Shown: positions 18,052-27,480, counted from the first letter of the stretch. The stretch is 64,000 nucleotides of DNA from an uncultured Lachnospiraceae bacterium (GCA_944381635.1 CALWLY010000014.1:1-64000), one strand, 5' to 3'. Numbers and translations are program-made. The notes: generated by a model from the sequence alone, not told the origin.

Positions 18052-19350
18052 TTAAAAATTTAAATTTTTCATAGCGGGGTTATCGCACAGCTTACCGTTT
18101 TCGTCAAAGCGGGAGCCGTGGCAGGGGCAGTCCCAGGAATGCTCCGCACTGTTCCATTTCAGCGCACAGCCCATATGAGGACAGCGGGGAGAAGAGAAGG
18201 TGAGCAGATTTGCCATGGCTTCTGCGGCATTGACTGCAAGCTGAGGCTTCAGCATGTTTCTTGACGGAGAAAATACGGGAGCATAGGGATTTTCTCGCTC
18301 CAGAATCATGTCTGTGAGAATTCGGGCGGCGGCCATGGAAGAGGTCATCCCCCATTTGTGAAAGCCTGTGGCAACGAAAAGATCCGGCGTGCTGCGGGAA
18401 TAATGTCCGATGTAAGGAATCAAATCCAGAGGCATACAGTCCTGGGCGGCAAAACGGTACACTTCACGGGAATCGGGATAATATCTGTCGGCAAAAGCTT
18501 TCAGCTCAGACCAGCTGCCGCCCTGCTTTCCGCTGCGGTGTCCGCCTCCTCCGATAAAAGTGTATTGTCTGAAATTTCGAAAGGACATGCCGGTGAGGGA
18601 ATCTGAGACATACATTCCTTGCAGGTCGGGAGCATTTTCCAGCACAAGCACATAGGAACGATGCTGATATAATTTCAGGAAATAGCTTCCGTGGCTGTTT
18701 AAAAACGGAAAGTGCGTGGTCACAATGATTTTTTTCGCCGTGATGGTTCCGTGGGAGGTTACGGCTGTATGACCGGACAGAGCACGCACAAAAGTGTTTT
18801 CGTAGATTGGCAGACCTTCAGCAATGGCGGCCAGAAACTTCAGGGGATGAAATTGGGCCTGATTTTTGAAACGGATCGCTCCGACCACGGGAAAGGGGAG
18901 AGGAATCGTTTCGCAAAAATCAGCCTGAAAACCTGTTTTTTCCAGAGCCTTCATTTCCTCTTCCAGAATTTTCCGGTTGTTCTCGGAGTATACAAAAGCG
19001 TCTTTTTCCTCAAAATCACAGGGGATATCCCGGCACAATTTCCGATATTGTTCCAGAGCTTCCCGGTTGGCTTCCAGATACATGCGGGCTTTTTCCCTGC
19101 CGTACTGTGCCAGCAATTTGTGGCAGAAAAGTCCGTGCTGAAAGGTTATTTTTGCGGTAGTATTCTGAGTCATGCCGCTGCACAGAGTGCGCGCTTCTGC
19201 AAGCACACAGTCGATGCCGGCCTGTTTGAGCATATAGGTACAAAGAATTCCTGTGATTCCCCCACCGATTACGAGCACATCTGTTTGTATGTCTTTTTTG
19301 AGCGAATCAAAATGGGGAAGTTCACAATCTTTCGTCCATATAGAAGACAT
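18052..19350 (-). CDS. FAD-dependent oxidoreductase with C-terminal Rieske centre
   Basis: A 432-residue flavoprotein of the DAO (glycine-oxidase-like) fold with the dinucleotide motif GGGITG at residues 29-34 and [12 protein letters not shown] near 325 closing the FAD site. The tail carries Rieske ligands C390-P-H392 and C408-x-x-H411, plus C395 and C410 as in the disulfide-containing type. The segment before the first ligand is very short (SSPR), so the Rieske fold is reduced compared with larger homologues that I recall at about 500 residues. Substrate unknown. GAGGTG precedes the ATG. It heads a two-gene leftward unit with the YyaL-type gene. Confidence 0.88.
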   Translation of the reverse strand: MSSIWTKDCELPHFDSLKKDIQTDVLVIGGGITGILCTYMLKQAGIDCVLAEARTLCSGMTQNTTAKITFQHGLFCHKLLAQYGREKARMYLEANREALEQYRKLCRDIPCDFEEKDAFVYSENNRKILEEEMKALEKTGFQADFCETIPLPFPVVGAIRFKNQAQFHPLKFLAAIAEGLPIYENTFVRALSGHTAVTSHGTITAKKIIVTTHFPFLNSHGSYFLKLYQHRSYVLVLENAPDLQGMYVSDSLTGMSFRNFRQYTFIGGGGHRSGKQGGSWSELKAFADRYYPDSREVYRFAAQDCMPLDLIPYIGHYSRSTPDLFVATGFHKWGMTSSMAAARILTDMILERENPYAPVFSPSRNMLKPQLAVNAAEAMANLLTFSSPRCPHMGCALKWNSAEHSWDCPCHGSRFDENGKLCDNPAMKNLNF

Positions 19351-19399
19351 GAAATCACCTCACTGGTATCATAGAGAAAATGCGTTTCATCAAACAACA

Positions 19400-19443
19400 G
19401 CGTCGGTGTACAGGGCTGAGGCGTATGCCCCGTACACCGACGC
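19400..19443. repeat. Perfect 12-bp stem inverted repeat
   Basis: GCGTCGGTGTAC (19400-19411) / GTACACCGACGC (19432-19443) with inner GGGC / GCCC. It is GC-rich, without a T-run, 50 bp upstream of the FAD oxidoreductase start. It may be an operator, the leftover of an element, or a terminator for rightward transcripts. The remaining ~170 bp to the next promoter show nothing. Confidence 0.6.
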
Positions 19444-19617
19444 TATAGTATTTGGAACAAAAGATGAATTTTAAACAAAAAATTTGGGCAAGACTGCAGA
19501 TTTACGTGCGTCCCTGTAGGCAGGAACGGCCAGGCTTGTTTAAGGGGAAGGGATTTCGGAAAAACTCAAAGCGGACGGAGAAACCTTTGCGCTTTGGGTA
19601 AACGGAACTTGGTCACA

Positions 19618-19646
19618 TTGACAAAAACAGTAAAAGTTACTATAAT
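19618..19646 (+). promoter_or_regulatory. Consensus sigma-A promoter of the DUF2156 gene
   Basis: TTGACA (19618-19623), 17 bp, TATAAT (19641-19646): an exact match to consensus, 89 bp before the start. Confidence 0.9.
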
Positions 19647-19734
19647 CAATGAGATTTCAACAATAAAAATAAATGCTTTTAAGTTTCACACTGGTTAAAC
19701 TTACGGACAGAAAGAAAGGACAAAAAAGAAAAAT

Positions 19735-20628
19735 ATGGATATACATTGGAAAGAAGTGAAGCTGGAGGATCAGGAACTGATAAATTCCTATTATGACAAA
19801 GAGCCGGTAAGATGCTGTGAATTTACGTTTGCCAACAACCTGCTCTGGAAGCCGTTTTACGATATAGCTTACGCCATCGTGGAAGACAGTCTTGTTTTTG
19901 AATCCAGAGGACATAAAAATTCCGTCTCCTTCCCTATGGGAGCTTCCGATTTAAAGAAGGCAGTGGATGCGCTGCTGACGTATTTCGAAGAAAAAAATGA
20001 GCCTTTTTCCATGTATCTGGTTTCTCCGGAGCAGTTTGCAAAGCTGGAAGAGCTTTATCCGGGCAAATTTCAGATTACCTACGACAGGGATGAGGCGGAT
20101 TACATTTATGAAAAGGAAAAACTTCTTACCCTGGCGGGGAAAAAGCTTCACGCAAAAAGAAACCATATCAACAAATTTAAGGCAACTTATCCGGACTGGA
20201 GCTACGAGGCGATCAACGACGCCAATACGGAAGAGTGCAGAGATATGGCTCAGGAATGGTGGGCAATCAACAACGACGGACAGGGCGGAGAAAAGGCCGA
20301 GGAAATCTGCGTGGCGGAAGCAGGGCTTGTATACAGAGAACGCCTGGGCCTGAAAGGCGGTCTGATTCGCGTCAACGGAAAAGTGGTGGCGTTCTGCCTG
20401 GGAGAGCCTTGTGGCAAGGATACCTTTGTGGTTCACTTTGAAAAGGCGTTTGCGGACATTCAGGGGGCATACCCTATGATCAATCAGCAGTTCGTGGAGC
20501 ATGAGATGGAAGGGTTTACTTATGTAAACCGCGAGGATGATGCCGGTTCTGAAGGACTGAGAAAGGCAAAGCTGTCCTATTACCCGGCATGGCTGATGGA
20601 AAAAGGAAACGTTTCGATTAAAGAATGA
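19735..20628 (+). CDS. DUF2156 (LPG synthase C-terminal-like) GNAT-fold protein
   Basis: A 297-residue soluble protein of the DUF2156 family, two tandem GNAT-like folds related to the transferase domain of phosphatidylglycerol lysyltransferase but without its membrane part. KKLHAKRNHINKFKATYPDWSYE (residues ~135-160) and YPMINQQFVEHEMEGFTYVNREDDAGSEGLRKAKLSYYP (~240-280) are the family signatures. It may transfer an aminoacyl group from a charged tRNA; the acceptor is unknown. It has a consensus promoter. The AAAGGA site is 14 nt from the ATG, rather far. The 120 bp after it are A-rich with no gene. Confidence 0.88.
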   Translation: MDIHWKEVKLEDQELINSYYDKEPVRCCEFTFANNLLWKPFYDIAYAIVEDSLVFESRGHKNSVSFPMGASDLKKAVDALLTYFEEKNEPFSMYLVSPEQFAKLEELYPGKFQITYDRDEADYIYEKEKLLTLAGKKLHAKRNHINKFKATYPDWSYEAINDANTEECRDMAQEWWAINNDGQGGEKAEEICVAEAGLVYRERLGLKGGLIRVNGKVVAFCLGEPCGKDTFVVHFEKAFADIQGAYPMINQQFVEHEMEGFTYVNREDDAGSEGLRKAKLSYYPAWLMEKGNVSIKE

Positions 20629-20749
20629 TAAAAGAATAAAGAATCAAAAAGCAAAAAAAAAGTATCAAAAATAATTACCGTAAAACTCGGAGTAAGCCAT
20701 AAAAAAGCAAAGCTTATTTACAGAAGGGTACGGCACAGTGGGAGGAAAC

Positions 20750-22012
20750 ATGGAAGAAAATAAGATTACAGAACAACTGCTTGAGTTTTTGGATGAGAGT
20801 CCCACCTGTTTTCATGCAGTCTCCAATGTGGAGGAGATGCTGAAACAGGCAGGATTTGAAGAAATGGAGGATGCGGCTCAGATAAAGCCGGGCGGAAGTT
20901 ACTACGAAAAGAGAAACGGTTCCGCGCTGATTGCTTTTCGCGTTCCTAAAAAGGAGATGAAGGGATTTCGCATAGCGGCGTCCCATAGTGACTCTCCCTG
21001 CTTTAAAGTAAAAGAAGCGCCGGAGATGCAGGTGGAAAACCATTATGTGAAGCTGAATACGGAAAAATACGGCGGTATGATTTTATCAACCTGGCTGGAT
21101 CGCCCCCTTTCTGTGGCAGGAAGAGTTGTGGTAAGAGAAAACGGCAAACTGGAGGAGAAACTGGTCAATATCAAAAAAGACCTGCTGATCATCCCTAACG
21201 TTGCCATTCATTTTAACCGGGACGTAAACAGAGGTCTTGAGTTAAATCCGCAGGTTGATATGCTGCCTCTGATGGCGGAAGAGAAAGAGTGCAGCTTAAA
21301 TGCCTTGTGCGCAGAAGAACTGCATGTAGAGCAAGAAGACATTCTCGGCACTGACCTTTTTGTCTACAACAGAGACAAGGCCAGAATGATGGGAGCGGAT
21401 GACGCCTTTATCGGCGCTCCCAGACTGGACGATCTGCAGTGCGCCTTTGCCACCCTGCAGGGATTTCTTCAGGGAGTAAAGGAGGAATACTGCGGCGTTT
21501 ACGCACTGTTTGACAACGAAGAAGTGGGAAGCGGAACAAAGCAGGGAGCGGATTCCACTTTCCTGGAGGACGTTCTTGCCGATATCTGTGCGGGCCTTGG
21601 AATTTCAGAAAAAGAAGAACGGGTACTTTTAAAGAACAGCTTTTTATTGTCCGCGGACAACGGACATGCGGTTCATCCCAACCACCCGGAAAAATCAGAC
21701 CCTACCAACCGTCCCTATCTGAACGGCGGCGTGGTTTTAAAATTCCACGGAAGTCAGAAATATACGACGGATGCCTATTCCGCAGCCTTTGTAAAATACA
21801 TCTGCCAGCGGGAAAAAATCCCGTACCAGACTTTTGCCAATCGTTCAGATATTCTGGGAGGCTCCACCCTTGGAAATATTTCTACCGCACATGTATCCAT
21901 TCCTTCTGCGGACGTGGGACTGCCTCAGCTGGCTATGCATTCAGCGTTTGAGACAGCCGGTGCAAAAGATACCCGGTACATGGTGCAGCTGTGCAGAGCT
22001 TTTTATGCGTGA
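20750..22012 (+). CDS. M18 family aminopeptidase
   Basis: A 420-residue cytosolic zinc aminopeptidase of family M18 that releases N-terminal, often acidic, residues from peptides. Metal and catalytic motifs: ASHSDSPCFK near residue 77, PRLDDLQCAF near 225, DNEEVGSGTKQGA near 255, SADNGHAVHPNHPEKSD near 303 and the C-terminal TSxxAVPSAD-equivalent HVSIPSADVGLPQLAMHS near 385. The frame extends to a GTG at 20738, but GGAGG lies inside that extension, so the ATG at 20750 is the start. The last codons and stop lie in the left arm of a perfect palindrome next to a dispersed repeat core. Confidence 0.94.
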   Translation: MEENKITEQLLEFLDESPTCFHAVSNVEEMLKQAGFEEMEDAAQIKPGGSYYEKRNGSALIAFRVPKKEMKGFRIAASHSDSPCFKVKEAPEMQVENHYVKLNTEKYGGMILSTWLDRPLSVAGRVVVRENGKLEEKLVNIKKDLLIIPNVAIHFNRDVNRGLELNPQVDMLPLMAEEKECSLNALCAEELHVEQEDILGTDLFVYNRDKARMMGADDAFIGAPRLDDLQCAFATLQGFLQGVKEEYCGVYALFDNEEVGSGTKQGADSTFLEDVLADICAGLGISEKEERVLLKNSFLLSADNGHAVHPNHPEKSDPTNRPYLNGGVVLKFHGSQKYTTDAYSAAFVKYICQREKIPYQTFANRSDILGGSTLGNISTAHVSIPSADVGLPQLAMHSAFETAGAKDTRYMVQLCRAFYA

Positions 22013-22039
22013 TAAATTACTTTATCACGCATAAAAAGC
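21998..22039. repeat. Perfect 19-bp palindrome covering the M18 stop codon
   Basis: Left arm GCTTTTTATGCGTGATAAA (21998-22016), 4-nt loop, right arm the exact reverse complement (22021-22039). The left arm holds the last codons and the stop (22010-22012) of the peptidase gene. With A/T runs on both sides it can act as a two-way terminator. Confidence 0.9.
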
Positions 22040-22045
22040 CGTGAA

Positions 22046-22122
22046 ATCGCACTGCGGCGGAGAGGAAAATGTCGCAGAGCGACGCGCCGCAGGCGGAGAA
22101 TCTCGCACTGCGAGATTCTTTT
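22046..22122 (+). repeat. Dispersed element core, block A
   Basis: Starts ATCGCACTGCGGCGGAGAGG. Stem CTGCGGCG / CGCCGCAG encloses TCGC-AGA-GCGA; a second hairpin GAATCTCGC / GCGAGATTC is followed by a T-run. The same core is at 46803 and 53962, with a diverged copy at 38478. Confidence 0.85.
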
Positions 22123-22187
22123 ATGTATGATCTTGGAAAGTAACTGGAGAAGATGCCAAGCGTAAAAGTGAAAAGGAGAGAAACCGT

Positions 22188-23429
22188 GTGAGTATACCTA
22201 CACCTGAAAAATATATTTCTGATTTTGAACAATTAGGTTTTGGAATGTTTGTGCACTGGGGACTGTATTCCCAGCTTGGAAAAGGTGAGTGGATCTGGAA
22301 TATTGCAAAAATGGATGGGGAGGAATATTGTCGGCTGAAGGATTCCTTTACCGCTGAGGATTTCAACGCGGAAGAGCTTGTGCTGACTGCCAAAAAGGCA
22401 GGGTGTAAGTACATCACTCTCACCACAAGGCATCATGAAGGATTTTCCCTTTACGATACCTGCGGGCTTAGTGATTTTGACGCGCCCCACAGTCCGGCCA
22501 AGAGGGATTTGATACGGGAATTTGTGGACGCCTGCCGCCGCCACGACATAGTGCCTTTTTTCTATCATACTACCTTAGACTGGCATCATCCCGATTTCAA
22601 TGGCGATTTTGATAGCTATTTGGAATATTTAAGACAGAGCGTGGAAATTTTATGTAAAAATTATGGCAAAATCGGAGGCCTGTGGTTTGACGGAAACTGG
22701 TCGAAGCCGGATGCGGACTGGAAAGAAGAGGAGCTATACGCCACCATCAGAAAATACCAGCCGGAAGCTATGATTATCAATAATACAGGATTAAGCGCCA
22801 GAGGCAAGATTGGAAGAGAAGAAATCGATGCTGTCACTTTTGAAAACGGACAGGCGGAACCTATGAATCGGGAGGGGATGAAGAAGTACGTTTCTGCGGA
22901 AATGTGCCATACCATCAACGATCATTGGGGCTACGGAAGCGGTGATATTAATTATAAATCGCCCAGAGAACTGATTGAAAGCCTGTGCAACTGCCGTAAG
23001 GTGGGCGCCAACTATCTTTTAAATATCGGACCGGAGGGACAGGGAAAAGTCAATGCCTACCAGAGAGAGCTGCTTTTACTGATCGGCCGCTGGATGGATG
23101 TATTCGGAGAGGCGGTCTATAATGGCAGACCTTACAGCGCCAAAACGGACGGAAAAAGCTTTATCTTAAAAAGTGTGGATGGAAAAAATCTCTATATTTT
23201 TGCATTCGATTTGGGAACTGCCGGCGACAGCAATGTGATCGTAGACGGCAGACCTGTGGGAAATTACATTTTTGATGGAGTAAAGGAGAAACTTTCTTCC
23301 ATTGAGTGGATGGACAACGGAGAGAAGCTGGATTTTTTCCAGGATCAGGAGAAACTTCGCATCAACATGACAAAATATCCGTACGGAACTTCTTATATTG
23401 TCAGAGTAGCAAAAGCGCAAGTGGAATAG
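22188..23429 (+). CDS. Alpha-L-fucosidase, GH29
   Basis: A 413-residue glycoside hydrolase of family 29 that releases L-fucose by a retaining mechanism. FGMFVHWGLYS near residue 18, TTRHHEGFSLYDT near 83, DIVPFFYHTTLDWHHPDF near 118 and the nucleophile region GGLWFDGNW (Asp168) are present; a short beta-sandwich ends the protein. No signal peptide, so it acts inside the cell on imported fucosides, for example from mucin or milk glycans; no fucose pathway genes adjoin. It starts with GTG, preceded by AAGGAGAG. It is followed by the promoter of the next gene without a clear terminator. Confidence 0.93.
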   Translation: MSIPTPEKYISDFEQLGFGMFVHWGLYSQLGKGEWIWNIAKMDGEEYCRLKDSFTAEDFNAEELVLTAKKAGCKYITLTTRHHEGFSLYDTCGLSDFDAPHSPAKRDLIREFVDACRRHDIVPFFYHTTLDWHHPDFNGDFDSYLEYLRQSVEILCKNYGKIGGLWFDGNWSKPDADWKEEELYATIRKYQPEAMIINNTGLSARGKIGREEIDAVTFENGQAEPMNREGMKKYVSAEMCHTINDHWGYGSGDINYKSPRELIESLCNCRKVGANYLLNIGPEGQGKVNAYQRELLLLIGRWMDVFGEAVYNGRPYSAKTDGKSFILKSVDGKNLYIFAFDLGTAGDSNVIVDGRPVGNYIFDGVKEKLSSIEWMDNGEKLDFFQDQEKLRINMTKYPYGTSYIVRVAKAQVE

Positions 23430-23483
23430 AAAGAAGAAAATGGTAAAGTATGTGGAGCTGTGATAGCCGAGAACTGGGAAAAG

Positions 23484-23512
23484 TTGACGTAATTTTGGCC
23501 GTTTGCTATACT
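23484..23512 (+). promoter_or_regulatory. Promoter of the AAA/PD-(D/E)XK gene
   Basis: TTGACG (23484-23489), 17 bp, TATACT (23507-23512), with TG before the -10. Confidence 0.8.
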
Positions 23513-23597
23513 GAAAACATAAAAATTTTGTGCGTGTATAGCGATAAAGCTTATGCTTGGGAGACGTGAATACAGGAGCAGGGGGAAGGTGAAAGAT

Positions 23598-25316
23598 GTG
23601 GTAAAAAAACTTCCTATCGGAATTGAAAATTTTGAAAAGATTCGAACGGAAGGATTTTATTATGTTGATAAAACAGGACTGATTAAGGAACTGCTGCAAA
23701 ATTGGGGAGAGGTGAACCTCTTTACGCGCCCCAGGCGATTTGGGAAATCTCTGAATATGAGCATGCTGAAATATTTTTTTGAAATCGGCAGTGACAAAAG
23801 TTTATTTGACGGACTGGCTATTTCAAAAGAAGAAGCTCTGTGCAGAGATTATATGGGAAAATTTCCGGTTATTTCCGTCAGTTTTAAGGGAGCAAACGGA
23901 GATAATTTTGCGACAGCCAGGGCGATGATGAGCTCCATAATTGAAACGGAGGCAATGCGGTTTGACTTTTTGCTGGAAAGTAATGTTTTAAGTGAACAGG
24001 AAAAACGCAGATATGAGCAGCTCATTTATGTGGAAGAACCGGGAAAAGAACCTTATGTCATGTCTGATGCCACACTGGCAGGAAGCTTAAAGCTGCTGTC
24101 TCAGCTTCTTTGTAAACACTATGGGCAGAAAGTTGTGATTCTCATAGATGAATATGATGTGCCCCTGGCCAAGGCTTTCGATATGGGGTATTATGATCAG
24201 ATGATCAACCTGCTTCGAAATGTGTTTGGAGAGGCCTTAAAAACCAATGACAGCCTGCAGTTTGCAGTATTGACCGGATGCCTTCGGGTATCCAAAGAAA
24301 GTATTTTTACGGGATTGAACAATTTAAGAGTTCTGTCAGTTACGTCAGTTTTGTTTGATGAGCATTTCGGATTTACGGATGATGAAGTGAAAGAGCTCCT
24401 GAATGCTTATGGATTGTCGGAATCTTATCAGGTTGTAAAAGACTGGTATGATGGCTATCATTTCGGTAATGTGGACATTTATTGCCCATGGGATGTTATT
24501 TGTTACTGCGATGAACTGCGGGCCGATGAATTGGCACAGCCAAAAAACTACTGGATTAATACCAGCGGAAATGACGCTGTGCGGCATTTCATTCAGATGG
24601 CGGACGGGGAGTCTGTTAAGAGGGAAATCGAGAGGCTGATTGAAGGAGAGGCAGTAAGAAAGGAAATTTATGAGGAACTGACTTACCGGGATCTTTATAC
24701 TTCTCCGGAAAATATTTGGAGCGTTTTGTTTACTACAGGATACCTGACTCAAATGGGAAGACCAGAGGGCAGGGAATATCAGCTGATGATACCTAACGCG
24801 GAAATCCGGGATATTTTCAAGAGCCAGATTATGGAATGGTTTAAGGAAAAAGTGCGGGGAGATGGAGAAGCATTGCAGCTTTTCTGCCAGGCACTCCAAA
24901 ATGGTGATGCTGACAGCGTGGAGAAACAATTTACGGCATATCTGAAAAAAACAATCAGTATACGGGATACTTATGTGCATAAAGGACGCAAAGAAAATTT
25001 TTATCATGGAATTTTACTGGGACTTCTCGGTTTTAAGTCAGACTGGGCTGTGATGTCCAATCGGGAGAGCGGCGAAGGTTACAGTGATATCCTCATCGAA
25101 ATAGGAGATGAAGAAATAGGAATCGTCATCGAAGTAAAATATCCGGATAATGCGAATCTGGAAGAAGGTTGTCGGAAAGCGTTGGATCAAATAGAAACAA
25201 AGAATTATGAGGAACAGCTTCGGGACGAGGGAATGAAGACTATTCTGAAATATGGAATTGCCTGCTATAAAAAACGCTGCAGGGTTGCCTGTGAAAAGAA
25301 AATAGAAGAGCGATAA
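23598..25316 (+). CDS. AAA-ATPase-like protein with C-terminal PD-(D/E)XK nuclease domain
   Basis: A 572-residue protein of a family common in gut anaerobes. The N-terminal KLPIGIENFEKIRTEGFYYVDKT and the ATP-loop segment FTRPRRFGKSLNMSML mark the AAA-ATPase-like domain (PF09820 type); VVILIDEYDVPLAKAF is Walker B. The C-terminal part (PF08011 type) shows GYSDILIEIGDEEIGIVIEVKYP, the D-(x)n-E-x-K core of a restriction-like nuclease. Function is unknown; genome defence or an element-linked role has been considered for such proteins, but this is inference. The frame opens at ATG 23553, but GTG at 23598 has GGGGGAAGG 8 nt upstream and starts at the family N-terminus. It has its own promoter and terminator and no partner gene. 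Confidence 0.85.
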   Translation: MVKKLPIGIENFEKIRTEGFYYVDKTGLIKELLQNWGEVNLFTRPRRFGKSLNMSMLKYFFEIGSDKSLFDGLAISKEEALCRDYMGKFPVISVSFKGANGDNFATARAMMSSIIETEAMRFDFLLESNVLSEQEKRRYEQLIYVEEPGKEPYVMSDATLAGSLKLLSQLLCKHYGQKVVILIDEYDVPLAKAFDMGYYDQMINLLRNVFGEALKTNDSLQFAVLTGCLRVSKESIFTGLNNLRVLSVTSVLFDEHFGFTDDEVKELLNAYGLSESYQVVKDWYDGYHFGNVDIYCPWDVICYCDELRADELAQPKNYWINTSGNDAVRHFIQMADGESVKREIERLIEGEAVRKEIYEELTYRDLYTSPENIWSVLFTTGYLTQMGRPEGREYQLMIPNAEIRDIFKSQIMEWFKEKVRGDGEALQLFCQALQNGDADSVEKQFTAYLKKTISIRDTYVHKGRKENFYHGILLGLLGFKSDWAVMSNRESGEGYSDILIEIGDEEIGIVIEVKYPDNANLEEGCRKALDQIETKNYEEQLRDEGMKTILKYGIACYKKRCRVACEKKIEER

Positions 25317-25320
25317 ATAT

Positions 25321-25372
25321 AAAAACAAGTTATTGGTTATCTTTGTATTACTAACCGATAACTTGTTTTTTT
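25321..25372 (+). terminator. Terminator of the AAA/PD-(D/E)XK gene
   Basis: Stem AAAAACAAGTTAT / ATAACTTGTTTTT (25321-25333, 25358-25370) with inner GGTTA / TAACC and a T-run. The 260 bp that follow, up to the subtilase gene, hold nothing else I can support. Confidence 0.88.
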
Positions 25373-25630
25373 ATGAAAGCGAATTTTTCTGAAAAATGCC
25401 AAAGATAGAGGCTAAAAATAATACGAAAAGAAGCCGCCATAAATGACGGATTCACGGTTACAAAATTACCAGGATTGCTCCTGCGTTTACAACATCATGC
25501 TATCATAAAGAAACAGTGATGTTAAACATTTAGCAGCAATAATAGACAGCTCCCTTTCTATCCTCAAAAATTCCCACATATACATGGTATAAGAGGAAAA
25601 GTGCGCCGGTGGGAAAAGGAGCAAAGATAG

Positions 25631-27397
25631 ATGGATTCACAAAAACTGGAAGATATTTTAAATTTAAGCCTGAATACTCCGCTGGAGGTGAGGGAAAAAT
25701 CTCCGGTACTCAGGGCAGGTTTTGATGAAGAGGATAAACAGTGGGAACTGGTTGTGAAATTCAGCGGAAATATCAAGCGAATTGAGAACGAACAGATAAA
25801 AGTAGAGATTTTGCTGGCAGGTTATGCGATTGTGACCATTCCGGAATCTTTGATTCCGGCTCTGGCTTCCATGGAAGAAATCGAATATGTGGAAATGCCC
25901 AAGCAGCTTTTTGAGGAGATGTATGAGGCAAAACAGACGGCTTGTATCCGGGAGACAGACAAGGGAAGCGACGGGCTTACCGGAGCAGGATGTCTGATTG
26001 CGGTTTTTGATTCTGGCATTGATTATTTCCTGCCTGATTTTCAGGATGAGAGAGGGAGCAGAATCGATTGGCTCTGGGATCAGACGCTGCAGCCGGATGA
26101 GAGCGAAGGCAGGAAGCCGCCGGAAGGTTTTTATGAGGGCGTGGAATTTTCCGGAGAGCAGATAACAGAAGCAGTCAGAAGCGGAAGCAGGCAGCAGGCT
26201 TTGAGGATGGTTCCCAGTGTGGACCGCTCGGGGCACGGTACCAGTGTGGCAGCCATAGCTGCAGGCAGCAATTCAGACGCCAGATACACCGGAGTTGCCC
26301 CCGAGGCACGGCTGTTGATTGTAAAACTGGGAGGCGGAAACGGAAGCAGTGCGCCCCTTACTACGGGGCTGATGAGGGCGGTTGCCTATGCGCTTTCCAA
26401 GGCCAGAGAAATGGGAATGCCGCTTGTTATGAACTTCAGCTTCGGAAACAATTATGGAGCGCATGACGGCTCATCGCTTCTGGAAAGATATCTGGACAAT
26501 GCGGCGGAAAGCTGGAAAACTGTGGTGTGTGTAGGAAGCGGAAATGAGGGAGCTTCGGGTGGGCATATTTCCGGCAGGATCACAGACCAGGATATGGTGG
26601 AAGTTGTGGTGGCCGACTATGAGAGGAACATTACGGTTCAGCTTTGGAAAAATTTTGCAGATTCGTTTCGGATTATGTTAAGGACACCTGCCGGCCAGAA
26701 CATTGTGGTCAATTTTGAACAGCTGGGAAAGCAGGAAATTATAGCAGGAAGAACAAGAGTCCTTATCTTTCTTGGGCAGCCGGTGCCATATTCCGTGCAC
26801 CAGGAGATTTTTTTTAATCTGATCCCCATGGATGAATTCATTGATCCGGGTATTTGGCAGTTCTTTTTTACGGCAAGACAGATTGTCAGCGGAGAGTATC
26901 AGATGTATCTGCCATCCGGAGAAGTGAGAGGGATTGAGACGAGATTTGTGCGTCCAAAACCGGAACTGACGCTGACCATTCCTTCCACTACACAGAAGGT
27001 TATCACAGTGGGGGCCATGAATCCAATTTTTGAATCTTATGCGGATTTTTCCGGCAGGGGTGCTCAGGTGCGGAGGGAGAATACTCTGATATACCAAAAT
27101 ACAAAACCGGATTTGACAGCGCCGGGGGTAGGGATTACCACGATAGGAGCCCAGGGGAGTATCGTGACTTTAAGCGGTACTTCATTTTCTACCCCCATAG
27201 TGTCCGGGTGCAGCGCATTGCTCATGCAGTGGGGAATCGTGCAGGGCAACGACCCTTATTTATACGGGGAAAAGATGAAAGCCGTTCTGCGCAGAGGGGC
27301 AAAAGCGCTGCGGGGGGAATCTTTTTATCCCAATGAAAAAACCGGCTACGGCAGCCTGTGCCTGGAAAACACGCTCCGCTTTCTTACAGGGGAGTGA
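25631..27397 (+). CDS. S8 family serine peptidase, CspABC-like subtilase
   Basis: A 588-residue subtilisin-family protease of the Clostridia Csp type. An N-terminal prodomain (residues ~35-100, ending VEMPKQLFEE) is followed by the catalytic Asp in AVFDSGIDY near 126, His in SGHGTSVAAIAAG near 202 and Ser in LSGTSFSTPIVSG near 517. The ~130-residue beta insert between NEGASGGH and TIPSTTQKVITVGA is the jellyroll typical of this group. All three catalytic residues are present. There is no signal peptide, also typical. In spore formers Csp proteases activate the cortex lysin SleC; no sleC is near, so the role is open. The ribosome site AAAGGAG is 8 nt upstream. Confidence 0.92.
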   Translation: MDSQKLEDILNLSLNTPLEVREKSPVLRAGFDEEDKQWELVVKFSGNIKRIENEQIKVEILLAGYAIVTIPESLIPALASMEEIEYVEMPKQLFEEMYEAKQTACIRETDKGSDGLTGAGCLIAVFDSGIDYFLPDFQDERGSRIDWLWDQTLQPDESEGRKPPEGFYEGVEFSGEQITEAVRSGSRQQALRMVPSVDRSGHGTSVAAIAAGSNSDARYTGVAPEARLLIVKLGGGNGSSAPLTTGLMRAVAYALSKAREMGMPLVMNFSFGNNYGAHDGSSLLERYLDNAAESWKTVVCVGSGNEGASGGHISGRITDQDMVEVVVADYERNITVQLWKNFADSFRIMLRTPAGQNIVVNFEQLGKQEIIAGRTRVLIFLGQPVPYSVHQEIFFNLIPMDEFIDPGIWQFFFTARQIVSGEYQMYLPSGEVRGIETRFVRPKPELTLTIPSTTQKVITVGAMNPIFESYADFSGRGAQVRRENTLIYQNTKPDLTAPGVGITTIGAQGSIVTLSGTSFSTPIVSGCSALLMQWGIVQGNDPYLYGEKMKAVLRRGAKALRGESFYPNEKTGYGSLCLENTLRFLTGE

Positions 27398-27411
27398 AAG
27401 AGAAAAAACAA

Positions 27412-27463
27412 GGTGCTGCAAAATATGGAAGGAAAAACATTTCCTTCTACTTTTTACAGCACC
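27412..27463 (-). terminator. Terminator of the leftward ABC/two-component operon
   Basis: GGTGCTG / CAGCACC (27412-27418, 27457-27463) with inner GAAGGAAA / TTTCCTTC. The T-rich run lies on the minus strand (TTGTTTTTTCTC), so it mainly ends the leftward operon; it also sits just after the subtilase stop and may serve both. Confidence 0.75.
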
Positions 27464-27480
27464 CTCCTGTTGATAAGGTA

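Noticed and set aside
23598-25316. A multi-gene defence island around the AAA/PD-(D/E)XK protein
   Set aside because: The neighbours are a fucosidase and a Csp-type subtilase with their own signals; no integrase, restriction or toxin genes are near.
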